Below, one piece after another: positions 37,510-48,325 of a DNA stretch of 64,000 nt; position 1 is the first letter of the stretch; each line of letters starts with the position of its first letter. The notes beneath the pieces are model-generated. The model ran no database searches. It was not told the DNA's origin and saw only the letters and a program-made list of their open reading frames with translations. Both the position numbers and the translations under genes were made by a program. The stretch covers positions 1 to 64,000 of the forward strand of contig NDFF03000094.1 in NCBI GenBank assembly GCA_002150815.3, given 5' to 3'. The DNA comes from Grammothele lineata (taxonomy: Eukaryota > Basidiomycota > Agaricomycetes > Polyporales > Polyporaceae).

Positions 37510-38500
37510 TTCTGTGTAAACAAGTTGTATCTACGTTGAAGGCGAGTTGCAAAGTGTGGTGAAGAGTCGGATGACAGCGAGGATGTGTGCCGGGGTTGTC
37601 GAACGTCGAAACGAAGGGGGAGAAAGGTCGCAAGGAAAGAACCCCGGTGCGCTGTGTGTGGAGGTTAAGGGAGGTGGAGGCTGTCGGTGGACAGGAGGTG
37701 TCAGCCTGGTAGAAGGCAACGAAAGACCAGGTTCGTTTCGCGATTTCAACCTAGAGGCTTTCAGGGCTGCACGTGACCGGCAAAGTCGGACAAATAACGC
37801 GCTCGAGCGCCCGCCCGAACCACGCTTCAGGCGCCCACGTCCATTGTTCTTCGCGACGTTGACACGAAGGTCATCATTCTTTGATGCCCAATCATGCCTC
37901 TGTCCTTGTTTGGGCGATCTCATACGTTTATCCTACGTCTTTCTCTGGACGCGGACTTTGGCCTGACTTCTCCGTCGCGCAGAATGAACACCGATGAATA
38001 GAAATGGTAGCTCATTACGTTCCCCAACCCCACCGGAAATATGCTCTACATATCGAACCTCTCCTCTCACGCCTCCGTGCTCCGTTGCCGGAAGAGAACA
38101 AGGCATGACACCAGACGAGCCTCAGGTGCTCCCACGCAGAGGCTCGACGTCAGCCTAAGCGGCTCCGTGGGCCGCGGGATGATGGGAGGCGGCATAGATA
38201 CCAGCCGCGCAGTCGTTCATGTTGGCGCGGCTGACCATGGAGTTGAGCCGATTCGACCAGTGCGCCCTTGGAGTATAGAGTACCGGAAGGCGGTGGCGGG
38301 ATCATCAACCAAATGGTTGTGTGCCTGCTCACTAGACGCCCGCCCTGATGACGAAGGCCATCCTAAAGCATCGTGAGAGGAGAACAGTGTCTGTAAGTGC
38401 ATGGTTGATCACGAAGCTAATAGATGAAGTGCCCACCATACTTCAACCTTCAGCTCGTCCACAACGGCAGCTGATTGCATTCTGCACTGGCGACAAGTGG
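37510..38500. other. intergenic, cyclin promoter and FHA/G-patch 3' region
   Basis: About 1 kb with no supported gene. Frames on both strands are short and have no family features. It includes the upstream region of the cyclin gene, where cell-cycle control elements would be expected, but I could not identify one with confidence. Confidence 0.45.
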
Positions 38501-39760
38501 TCACGGGTTTCCGTCGCTGTCCCGGAAACCCGCCCAGCGACGTCGTTTTCCTTCATCTTTCCAATCGCCATCTCCGGCAGCACCTAACAAACTCGGCGGT
38601 CGGACCGGAGCTCCAATGCCCGCGCGACCGATTGTTGACGGCGGTTCAAGTGGAACCACAAGGCCCGTATTCTCGCTGTTCGGCGGTCCCAAGGCTGAAC
38701 CCGGCGTCCACCCTTGCTTCATGAGCAGTCGATGCCCGACATTGGAGGTCGATATCGGCGCAGGCGGGGCTGACGGGGCTGACAAAGGGGCGGCAGGCGG
38801 AATCGTGACAGATTGCGAACGGTCCGGGGTGGCAGAAATGGATGTAGTCGCAGAGGCATGGTCTGGGTGGAGAGCGCGTCGCCGAGCGCTTCTGTCGACA
38901 TACTCCGAAGGTTGTGAGCGGGAAGGACGACCTCGAGCTCCAGTGCTCCCATTGAGCAAACTACGCTTCAACGTTGCTAGCGCTTTCTTGGGGTCGCGGT
39001 CCCGAGGACGTACGAGAGGGGTTTCCGTAAGGACGGCATGCTTGCGCTTCTTGCTAGCTTCGGGTCCGTCTTCCGCGATACGGTGCAGAAATATTGGAAT
39101 TTCCTCGTCGTGCTGAGGGGAACATGCGACGCATGGAGGTTCATCTGTATGGATATGAGCCACGAATGTCGTACCCCCAATCGAGACATAGTCAAGGTGT
39201 TGCAGCGTTCTAGGCATGCTGGCAACCCTCGGAGCGGACAGCCGTACCCCCTTCTCACTTGTGCCTCCAAGCGCCGAACCAGACGGCACGAGTGCGGCTG
39301 ACGATCGAATGAATGTACCATGTTTCGATCCCATGTCAACGATCGCCCATTGCAAGCGCTCTTGATCCCAGAAGATAGTCGCATGCAATTTGGATACCTC
39401 CATCTCCTTGAGCCGTATGCGAGGCGTGTCTGACGCTGGAGGTGCCATATCACGGCCAATGTGAATCTCGGTGAAGCCGTCGAGGAGAGCAAGTTTATGG
39501 CGCTTGCGTAAGATGGTGCTGCCTTGAACGAGGAGGCGCAAAGATGAACTCGGCGTTGGCGTGTCGGGGTCGTACTGGGATGGCTGGAATGTTTCTGGGA
39601 CCAAGTCTCCTGAAGGGGTATCTGCGTCGGCTGGCCATTCCAGTGAGGGCGAGTAAGTCGTGCCAGACGTATCAATGAGTGGGCCGTAACTCGACTGTGT
39701 CGACGTGAGGTTAGAGAATGAGTCGTATGCATAGTTATCATCAATCTCTCCCTCTTCCAT
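38501..39760 (-). CDS. FHA and G-patch domain protein (AGGF1-like)
   Basis: An uninterrupted 419-codon gene, unusual here because nearly all others have introns. It starts MEEGEIDDNYAYDSFSNLTS. The FHA domain spans about residues 75-210, with TEIHIGRDMAPPA (start of strand with Gly-Arg), EVSKLHATIFWD (Ser/His phosphothreonine-site loop), AIVDMGSKHGTFI (Gly-Thr) and LDYVSIGGTTFVAHIH. A basic linker with RPRDRDPKKALATLKRSLL follows. The G-patch is at about 340-385 (GHRLLMKQGWTPGSALG ... TGLVVPL). FHA domains bind phosphothreonine peptides and G-patch motifs activate DEAH RNA helicases, so an RNA-processing role is likely. The order FHA then G-patch is that of AGGF1. It is divergent from the XLF gene across 390 bp. 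Confidence 0.88.
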   Translation of the reverse strand: MEEGEIDDNYAYDSFSNLTSTQSSYGPLIDTSGTTYSPSLEWPADADTPSGDLVPETFQPSQYDPDTPTPSSSLRLLVQGSTILRKRHKLALLDGFTEIHIGRDMAPPASDTPRIRLKEMEVSKLHATIFWDQERLQWAIVDMGSKHGTFIRSSAALVPSGSALGGTSEKGVRLSAPRVASMPRTLQHLDYVSIGGTTFVAHIHTDEPPCVACSPQHDEEIPIFLHRIAEDGPEASKKRKHAVLTETPLVRPRDRDPKKALATLKRSLLNGSTGARGRPSRSQPSEYVDRSARRRALHPDHASATTSISATPDRSQSVTIPPAAPLSAPSAPPAPISTSNVGHRLLMKQGWTPGSALGPPNSENTGLVVPLEPPSTIGRAGIGAPVRPPSLLGAAGDGDWKDEGKRRRWAGFRDSDGNP

Positions 39761-40150
39761 AGCAGTTCGTGTGGCACTACACGGCGGTATTCAGAGCGAG
39801 GTGGCCTAAAAGACGACGTAGATAGTGGAGGATTCGAGGAAGCGTTGAACGTTTCGACAGGCGCCCGTCAAGGGATCTACCGGATCCCATATGTGGCAAA
39901 ATCTCTCACGCCTCCATTGGTGGACGAGTGGTTCGTGCCGCGCATGTGATGCACGTGGCGGTGGCGAGTTGACCTCTTACTCCAATACCGAGCGCGGGAG
40001 CGTAGGCATCATATTAGACCACCCTGCTGGAGCGTTTGACCATTAGATCGCAAGCTAGCCCGTCCATCCGGCCGATATCATAGCATCGGTCACATTTTTC
40101 CTGAGCTGCCACGTCCAAATTCACCGGGTCAAATCAGGCCAGAGGCTCAC
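39761..40150. promoter_or_regulatory. divergent promoter region, FHA/G-patch gene and XLF gene
   Basis: 390 bp between two outward-facing start codons. No TATA box is obvious. Shared regulation is possible but not shown. Confidence 0.45.
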
Positions 40151-41832
40151 ATGGAGTATTTGTCCGAGGTGAGCTGTACCCTGGTCCACACCTGCCCGAT
40201 GTTGACTACATGATCACCGAATCCATCACTTATCTCAGGAGCATGCAACACTTCTTCTCACTAAGGAGTGGCTCGCGAAGAACGACAGCGAGACCTCAAC
40301 TCCTTTCCTCTTGGTCTGTCTGCGCTTCCTTCTCTCCGTCCACAAGGCCTTCCAAACTCAACAGATGACCTATCCTTGACTTCAGAAATTCTATTCCTCC
40401 ACTGTGGACCTGTGCTGCTGCATTTTAATTACGGATACTAAGTCTGTTTGGGGAGAAGGTTCGCACTCTCACCGATATTTGCGTCATTGTATTGAGACCT
40501 GAAAGATGTGACTTACACCCCTAGTCCTGACAAGTCATCAATTCGCTCGGCGATGGCGCGATTGTAACCCGCAGCATTCCTCACACGCCGTGGAAGAAGA
40601 CGAAGACGAAGACGAAGACGCATGGAGGACCAAATGCTTGGAATTCATTTCGTCTGCCCACACCCTCGGTGCCCTATCTGAGCTCTCCTTCGAGACCGTG
40701 AAGTCGAGTTTCTCCGTGAGGCTCCTCATGCTGGTATACACTGCGTGAACTCATGTGGCACCGGAAGGATTTCGCTTTTTCCATAGGAAACGACGCTTTT
40801 CGGTGGCGTTGGGAGACATTCAATGTCGGACCGCGCATGTCTGCGGACATCCTTTCCAAACATCTCATACTCCCACTGATCAGCGTCACTCATCTCGCAT
40901 TCTCTTCTGCTGATCCACTCGGTACGTTGTCCGAGGCCGAGTTGGAAAAGGTGCAGTGCCCATTCCGAGACTTATACATGATATCTGTGCGTTCTGACTG
41001 CACCCCTTCTCCAGTCTGTCGACAAGATAGGGAGAACCGCCCGCCGCACCCTCGATACCCACGTCAGAAATGCGGTCTCGCGGCCCCTGGTTGCGACGAC
41101 GCTGCGGCGTATCACGGCGATGTTCAATCTCGTACCGGACCTCCGTAGGTGGTTCTCGCACCCGACACATGACACGCCACGCTGAACCTAGGCTTAGCCC
41201 GGATTGTCGCAGACTCACCAATTCCGGATCTCACCATGCCCTTGCCTCCCGCGACGTCACGGGTGGCGTCCTCGTTGAAGCCTCCGCTGCGCCGGATGGA
41301 TCCCCCTTCTTCCGTCGGAAGAGCCACAAAGGTACGTCAAGGGGTACTTCATGCCAGCTCAGGGACTCAATCTATGTCACAGCCACGGTCGGCCGGTGAA
41401 GACGAACCCAGCAGTCCTGCATGGCCGTCGAATGACCTTCCCTCAAAATCGCAGCCAACGGCTGATGATTCTGTCACAGAAGAAGAACCCGAAGACGACG
41501 ACTTGCTCGTGCCGAGTGCGAAGGGCAAGGCCGCCGTTCGTGGTCGTTTCAATACATTCACGAGACAGAGCCTAGAACGAACGGTGCCTTCAAAGCGAGC
41601 CACGCCGGAACAGCATGCTCAATCCGACTCCTCAGACAGCTCCAAACGACCACCTCAAGTGCCCTCTTCTTCGCCTCTCCCAGCCCCGAAAAAGACAAAG
41701 CGTGCGCAGTCCAGCTCTTCTGACGAAGAAGACAGCGAGGAGGAGCGAAGGAAGCATCTGGCACGGCTGAAAGCCGCAGGCGGGAGCCGTGGTGCGAAGC
41801 AGCCACTGAAGCGGGGCGGGAAGCGGTTCTGA
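40151..41832 (+). CDS. NEJ1: XLF/Nej1 homologue, non-homologous end-joining factor
   Basis: I joined eight exons into one 417-residue frame: 40151-40168, 40239-40313, 40386-40458, 40525-40715, 40768-40950, 41015-41144, 41198-41331 and 41383-41832. All introns are GT-AG, and the total of 1254 nt is divisible by three. The start is MEYLSEEHATLLLTKEWLAK. The head domain continues ILITDTKSVWGEVLTSHQFA, then FETVKSSFSDFAFSIGND and FRWRWETFNVGPRMSADILS with KHLILPLISVTHLAFSS. A helical stalk follows (LSEAELEKSVDKIGRTARRT). This order (head with Leu-x-Thr-Asp...Val-Trp, Trp-x-Trp strand, Leu-Ile-x-Pro-Leu helix) is that of XLF/Cernunnos/Nej1. The tail is acidic and Ser-rich, then basic, ending LKRGGKRF, like the C-terminal Ku-binding motif of XLF. 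The protein would bridge XRCC4/Lif1-ligase IV at breaks. Confidence 0.82.
40593..40620 (+). repeat. GAAGAC microsatellite in the XLF gene
   Basis: Tandem gaagac units encode EEDEDEDEDA inside the head domain loop of the XLF homologue. It is a short coding repeat in frame. Confidence 0.8.
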
Positions 41833-42434
41833 CCGCTGCACATACACACGTGTTTGTCCCTCTGAACCGCAGCGCGTAAGAGAGGGGCACGGCTATGGCC
41901 TGCCGTGCGTGGGTGGCAATGGTGGGCGCGATCATACGTTTATCTTTACCCCATAAACGGGGTGCTGTACCTATCGCCCTGGACTTTGTAACGCCGCGGG
42001 ACAGCAGGCACATGTATGTCATAATGAGTGCTCTCTTCAAATCTGTGCATCGTGTTTACGTCGTGGCCGCCTCTGGGAACACTCTCAGCGGCGTCGCGAA
42101 GGACAGAAGCCGCACATATGCACTTCCGGAAAGGCTTCGTGCCCCTGACTTTCATCAGTTGACCGCAGGACTTAGTCCACCAAAGTCCGCCTTAGAGAAG
42201 GTGCACGCTGCGAAAGCTTGACCCGACCAGGGGCCGGAATCAGTGCCGAACACGATGCCAACAGCTGAACGATCCATGGGGCTTCCGAACCGGGGATTGT
42301 AACGTGCCCCCGACTACGGCGGAGACAGTGTGTGAAATCCGTATCAATAGCATAAGACTTCGTAGCAAGGGAGGGAAAGCAAGTACATAGCGTAGAGAGA
42401 GAGCGAATGCAAGGCAAACGAGTACGGATCACAT
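41833..42434. other. intergenic, convergent ends
   Basis: About 0.6 kb between the XLF stop and the stop of the tentative minus-strand gene. Frames are short. I see nothing further. Confidence 0.4.
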
Positions 42435-43868
42435 CTACCGACGTCTGCCAACGCGAGCGGCGAAAGCGGCCTCCTTGCACGCATCACAGGGTTCCTGGAT
42501 CAAGTTCAAGACGCGCCGCCTCTCACGATAAGTCTGTCGGCATGGCATCATTAAAGGGATGACATTGTGGCGGCCAGCGGGGTCATGTACCTTAGGACAC
42601 GGGCAATTGCGCGCCGTATGTCTGTGAGCAGAGCTGACACCACAGTCCGGTGAGCCGCAATCCCACTTCTCCCCCGAGTAGTACAAGATCACGAAGTGCT
42701 AAGCGGTGGATAGAGGGGCCGGTCAGTGTGTTACTGGGAAGCGGCAAGCGTAACGAGACAGCGTTACCGGACATCCTCGGTGCTGATTACCACAACTAGC
42801 AAGGCAATGTTTAAGGGGCGTGAGGACGGATCAACAGGAGAGTGGACGGAGCCTGACCATTCTTCCCAGCACATTCTGTATAGACGAGGCTCGCGAACGA
42901 GTGATTGCGTTTGTTGACAAGTATGGTCTGGTCAAGACGACCCAAACCCGGGGACTGGCGTAAATGATGGGAGCGCGGAGGGGATGAAGTATAAGGGCAT
43001 GATATCACCAAAGGCTGTACTTATAAAGACTCCAAGACGCCCCCAGGAGGCACACATGTGGAAATACTTAACGCCATAATGGGTGTCTTGTCACGAGAGA
43101 ACATCGGCTTATGTTCCAATGCACCCTCGTCAGCGGCACACTGACGTCCAGCAGGGCGTCATTGGGGTGGCGACAGATACGGTTTCTAGATGGCGGATGT
43201 GTGTGCGGCCAAGCTGCCGTAGATGTCAGTGATAAGAAGGATGTGTGCCGGAACAGACTTACCCGTCTGGAAAGGACTACGCGAGCTGAGGTCCGGTGAC
43301 ACGGGTTGACGTGGGTCATGCCCTGCCGGGTCTTGTCGCCTGACACCATCCGACGAGCTCTGGACGAGGAAAGAGAGACTGCTGAATGGCGGATGGGCGG
43401 TACAGGAACCCAGCCGGAATTCTGCCGCCCATAAGCCTCCGTTCCTCCTCCGTCCTCAACTCGGAGTTTGACTTTAGAGGGCGCCGAAAGGCATGGCTTC
43501 GTGGTGTATGCGCACGCGACACACCGGCATGGTTGCCGTACTTGCCGTGTTTCCGCTCATCGATGGATGTGCGAGACGCCACAACAGAAGAACGGGACAC
43601 GTTCCCGGGTGATCGTGACCTGCCTCCGCCTGTCCTAACGGCGTGCTTGTGAGCGGAGCGGATGTCGGATCGGCGGATGTTCCGGCGACGAGCAGGGTGC
43701 AGAACGCAGTCTTCGAAACCTTGCTCGCGGTTCGCAGCCGTTCCCGGTGACCATGGCGTAGATAAAGTCGTGGAAGGCTGAAAGCATAATGTCATGGGCG
43801 TTCCTACGGGACGAGGGAGAGAGAAGATTCTGGAAAGGCCCCTCGATGTGACATCCGACATAACCCAT
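42435..43868 (-). CDS. tentative hypothetical protein with C-terminal Cys/His-rich module
   Basis: Not a recognised family. The best-supported part is the end: after a tccaccgcttag acceptor the frame reads HFVILYYSGEKWDCGSPDCG, then SAHRHTARNCPCPK. An intron of about 57 nt and TYRERRRVLNLIQEPCDACK follow, with stop at 42435. The spacing C-x4-C...H...C-x-C...C-x2-C suggests a zinc or disulfide module like those at the C-terminus of many uncharacterised basidiomycete proteins. The upstream candidate exons start MGYVGCHIEGPFQNLLSPSS (43868) or use the overlapping frame with RTEEERRLMGGRIPAGFLY. I could not settle the joints between them. Treat the middle as provisional. The gene may be partial or decayed. 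Confidence 0.35.
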
Positions 43869-44517
43869 GAGCAGCGTGATCGGCGGTATGTGTACTGGCT
43901 AGCTTCCGGGGATATACCTGACGGATGGATAGGCAGAAAATGATGAGATAATTATATCCCCTTCTGAGATGTGGGACAGCCTGTAAGTAGTAGTTCGTTC
44001 GTCATTGTCTGAAGAAGCAAACCTTGACCACGATACATTTCATGGACGAAGTCTGCTGGTGAAGGAAACAATCTCAGTGCATCAGGAGCATACTAACCCG
44101 CTTAATTATTGAAGGCGGATAAGCATACAATACTCTCACCTCCACTGTACGCATTCGATACTAATCAGTGTGCCTGATTTCAGCATCATGCAAGTTGATC
44201 GAACGGAAACGGGAAGGCGTTATGAAGTAGTGGTGCGGTTGAAGTCGGAGCGTGGGCGTCAAAAGCAACCACGAGAACCGCGTAAATTTACATGGGCCGG
44301 CCCGGAGACCGGTCCGCAGAAGCATGGCAGAAAGCAGTCTGTGCCGGCGCCCGATGTGTTCGTTCTTTCCTTCGTGTTCTCCTCTGCAACTCCTTGGCTA
44401 GGTGTGGGTTTGGAAGAGCCGACGTTCGCGCGCAACTCGTGCATTCTTTCTTCTTGGAAGCTTTACTGTCTCCAGGCGCCGATTCAGAGCTTGAAGTTAC
44501 TGCGTTCCATCTGGCAC
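43869..44517. promoter_or_regulatory. upstream region of the Dbp6 gene
   Basis: About 650 bp between a tentative minus-strand gene and the helicase start at 44518. An open plus-strand frame runs into the helicase start codon but is not conserved-looking, so the internal Met ([16 protein letters not shown]) is preferred. Confidence 0.45.
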
Positions 44518-47219
44518 ATGGCTCCGCCTTCAACAATCCCCGTCTCGCCGGTTCTAGGGCTGAAGGTACGTCAGATCGATGCGTAGAGATGTATAATATC
44601 CTGACGCACAGCAGACGAAGACCAAGGCTAAGAAGCGTTATCTAAAAGCCAAGAAAGAAAGGCGCAAGAAACGCAAAATCCTTCCCTCCGGCCCCGGCGC
44701 GACCGTCGCGAAGCACCGTCAAACTGGGTCTGATTCTGAAGGGCCAGCGTCCGAGGTCAGCGAGGACGAAGAGATGCGGGAGGAATCTCCAGAGGCGGCA
44801 ACCCCAGTATCGCCGGTCCCCGCGAAACGGACGCGGAAAGAGGAAGGCAGGCCGAAGAAACGGCGCAAAGTAGAGATTGGGCAGGGCTCACCTGTGCTCG
44901 ACGAGTCCCGAGATGAAACGCAAGAGTCGGAAGAAGACCATGCACCCCAGCCGGTACATACACATTCATCTCGCTCGAAATCCTCCACCCCTCCCGCTGC
45001 CCTACAAGCGTTTCCTCAACCGAGAAGACCTGAAGCCCCCTCAAAGTCTGTCCTCGCGCTGCAAGGACTTGACAAGGCGCTCACCAATGCCGAGGTTGTT
45101 GATCCGGCCACCACGTTGCAGCTCGAGCAGTCACTGGAGGCTCAGGATGAGCGGACCGGTCTAAGTGAGAAGATTCGGCGGAGGTTACGGGACTTGGGGA
45201 TCACGGAGCTGTTTGCTGGTCCGTCTTGGTATCTTGGGTACAGTCTCTGTTGCTTACTTGAGAATGAATTGAATAGTGCAGACGGCCGTTGTGCCGATGC
45301 TGCTGTCAAAAATGCCGTCCAGGTCGTTGTACCGACCATATGACCCTCCAGAAGACCTGTGCGTGTCTGCGCCAACTGGAAGCGGGAAAACCTTGGCGTA
45401 TGTGCTCCCGATTGTTGAGGTAGGCTGCATACAGTCGTCTGCCGTCCTGCTGCCGATCCAGTACATCAGGTTCTGGCGTCTCGAGTGGTCACTCGTCTAC
45501 GAGCATTGGTCGTGCTTCCGACACGAGACCTGGTGGTGCAAGTGCGGGAGACGTTCGAAGCCGTAGCGAAAGGGCGAGGACTCAAGGTACTTTCATTCGC
45601 AATGGCACGGTAAGGGCACGTTCTAACCAGGTGATACAGATCGGCACAGCTACCGGACAGCATTCTTTCGCGCATGAACAGGCGCAGCTTGTGTCGGAGC
45701 AGAGCATTCAGTGTGTAACGCGTCCTACGACCAGTTGGGCGAGGCCTTTTCTTGATACGACATGCTTGCAGGCTACAAGGAGGTGCAAGCAAGGTGGACG
45801 TTCTCATCTGTACACCAGGAAGGCTCATCGACCACCTAAACGGGACGGTCAACTTCTCTCTGCAGCACCTACGCTTCCTTGTATGACTGTTTGTTGTGGG
45901 CAATGGATGGTAGCTCACAGTTCATCAGGTCATCGACGAGGCCGATCGTCTTCTTGCTCAGTCGTTCCAAGACTGGCTCGCGCAGGTGCTGGCCGCTACA
46001 CGACCATCAGAAAACCTTGGTGCTCAGCCGTCAAACAGAGTCGAATCACATCGTTCCCCACTGCCCGATGCACTCGCCCCCGCTTTCCGTCACACGTTGA
46101 AGGATGTACCTTATGTCAGAACAGACTTCGACGACAAGAAAGAGCCGTCTTGCCAGAAGCTCCTCTTTTCTGCGACGCTCACGCGCGACCCAGCCAAGAT
46201 CTCGGCGCTCGGGCTGCGCCATCCCCGGTACATTGTTGTGCAGAGCCCGAAGGTCGCATCGAGCAAAGAAGAGGGCGTTCTCGACTTTGTCATGGAGAAG
46301 TTCACCGTGCCCGCCACGCTCACGGTACGTGTGCCGCCGCGTGGCGTTCGGGATCAGAATGGCTGACGCGTACGGGGTCACTCTACGTGCGGCAGGAACA
46401 CATGATCGTGTGCGAGTCCTCGGCGAAGCCGCTCATGCTCTTCCACCTCGTGCACGCGCGCCAGGTCACGAACGCGCTTGTGTTCACGAAGTCGGCCGAG
46501 TCGACGACGCGCCTCGTGCGGCTCTTCGAATTCTTCGAGGCTGCCGTACAAGGGGCCCATGGTGCCAGCCCCATTCCGGTCGTTGCTCGCGCGTACTCGA
46601 GCGACCTCGCACCCGCCGAGCGTAAATCGATCCTCGAGCAGTTCAAGAGCCAGGAAATCCACATGTGCGTCCTGTTCGCCAAGATGCCTCCCATTCCCTC
46701 CGCTTCTTTTCGAGTTCCCTGCTGCCTCAACTCACCCTCTACGAGATCACTAATGGAACATACTCTAGACTAGTGTGCTCAGACCTCATATCTCGCGGCA
46801 TCGACATCAGCCACGTCTCGCACGTCGTGAGCTACGACGTCCCCGTCGACTTCCGCAAGTACGTCCACCGCGTCGGGCGTACTGCGCGTGCGGGTCGCAC
46901 GGGCGACGCGTGGACACTCGTGGAAGAGCAGGAGGTACGTAGGCTCTATGGACTGAATGGGCCGAGGCTGACGAACGCGGCGATGCCGGGCGTGGGTTCC
47001 CAGGCGCGGTATTTCAAGGCGATGCTCAAGGACGCGGACCATCTGGACCAGATGAAGCGCCTGAGAGTGTCCGAGGCGGACGTGGCGCCCCTCAAGTCGG
47101 CGTACGAGGTGGGTGAACAAGCTTATGACCTCACGGTGCGATCTAGACCGGGTGCTGACACGGTGCCGCCACAGGCTGCTCTTGGCCGCTTAAAGGAGGT
47201 GTATGCCCGTTCGAATTGA
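44518..47219 (+). CDS. DBP6: DEAD-box RNA helicase Dbp6/DDX51, 60S ribosome biogenesis
   Basis: About 710 residues. [16 protein letters not shown] is spliced to a basic nucleolar-type segment ([20 protein letters not shown]), then an acidic Ser/Glu stretch. The helicase motifs are all present: [10 protein letters not shown] (Q-like), [14 protein letters not shown] (I), LPTRDL (Ia), [14 protein letters not shown] (Ib), [16 protein letters not shown] (II), [11 protein letters not shown] (III), [11 protein letters not shown] (IV), [11 protein letters not shown] (V) and [13 protein letters not shown] (VI). The sequences [16 protein letters not shown] and [12 protein letters not shown] are typical of Dbp6/DDX51, which acts in early pre-60S ribosome assembly in the nucleolus. 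Intron joints keep frame, for example SEQSIQ to [12 protein letters not shown]. The stop follows LKEVYARSN. Confidence 0.92.
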
Positions 47220-48325
47220 GACGAGTGTACAAGCCGCCTTCGCAGCTGTCAACGAACCGTCGCAGCCGAAACATCTTTCGGCGCTATGCTACGTGCTTTG
47301 AATTCACGAGTAGCAATTGGGCTCGGATAATCGGAGGTGACGATGCCATATATAATCACCGTAATATTTCGGGGAATGCGTCAGTCATGTAGCTTTGCCG
47401 ATGTTACAGGACACGCAAGTCCTTGGCCGAGTTGGAGGCATATTGCGGTGTCGCGCTTTATATCTCATGTCACCGTCAGCGCGATCTATAGCAGCCGCAA
47501 GTGTGGTAATGTGAGTACTATTCTGACGTGTTATGCTGAGCGGTGATTGTGGCTTAGTCGGAACATCGAAGGGTAGTAAGTCGAGTGATCGGGAGACGTT
47601 AGGGGCCCGGATGCCTCCCCGAGGTAGTTCCGGATATGTACAGTGAACGATCGTGCCAGGTACGGGCACTGCACGGCGCGACCTGCCGCTTTGTGGCGCT
47701 GAAGAGTCGATAGGTAGGAGGTTTTGCCCCGAGGAGGGCGATAAGCCTTCTGCAATTCTATCATTAGATATATAACCGCGACAAGGACGTTGGATTGAGG
47801 ACGTGGGCAGGAACGCGGTAACTTGGGTCGAGGACGGACGCGAGTGCGGGGTAATTGAACGCTAAGGAGGAGGAGGAGAGAGCGATTTTAGGCGCCTGAT
47901 ACGCTTACTCGCCCTCCCACCTGTATATACACCGTAATTACTCAGTATATACACAAGTCTTCAGCGCATATCAGGAGCCCGCGAACCCTACTTAAACAGT
48001 ACATACCCAGCGTCAGGACAGAGGACCAGTTCGGCTAAGGAGTACTGTGAACCAGACAGGAGCTGGGAAAGATCGGGAAAGAGCGCCGTGATGAGTCAAG
48101 CTCGTCCGTCATCGTACAGGCGCTCAGGAGGTCGGAACGTTTGTCATGCTCGAGAAACGGATACGGAACCCGGACTCGAGCGCAGTGGGACGTACATATG
48201 GCACGACCCCGGTCGCATATGGGCCCCTGGTCCTCGTCTCCTGCCGCTTGCCTGTTCTTGCAGCCGTCTTGCTCGAGGTCCCAGAAAGCTCGACGATCCG
48301 CTGGGTCTGCTGCTAATCACCGGCG
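47220..48325. other. intergenic, promoter of ABC transporter
   Basis: About 1.1 kb with no supported gene. gtatatacac occurs twice, at 47923-47932 and 47945-47954, in the same direction and 22 bp apart. These are TATA-like elements about 370-400 nt upstream of the ATG. Either could be the core promoter of the transporter gene if its 5' UTR is long. Confidence 0.5.
47923..47954 (+). repeat. two direct copies of gtatatacac
   Basis: Two identical 10-bp direct copies 22 bp apart upstream of the ABC transporter gene. They may be two TATA-type elements. Confidence 0.6.

Noticed and set aside
40239..40390. alternative frame (starting VAREERQRDLNSF) as a coding exon
   Set aside because: It reads protein-like but ends at TAA and cannot be joined to the following exons. 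The XLF frame joins through all eight exons.
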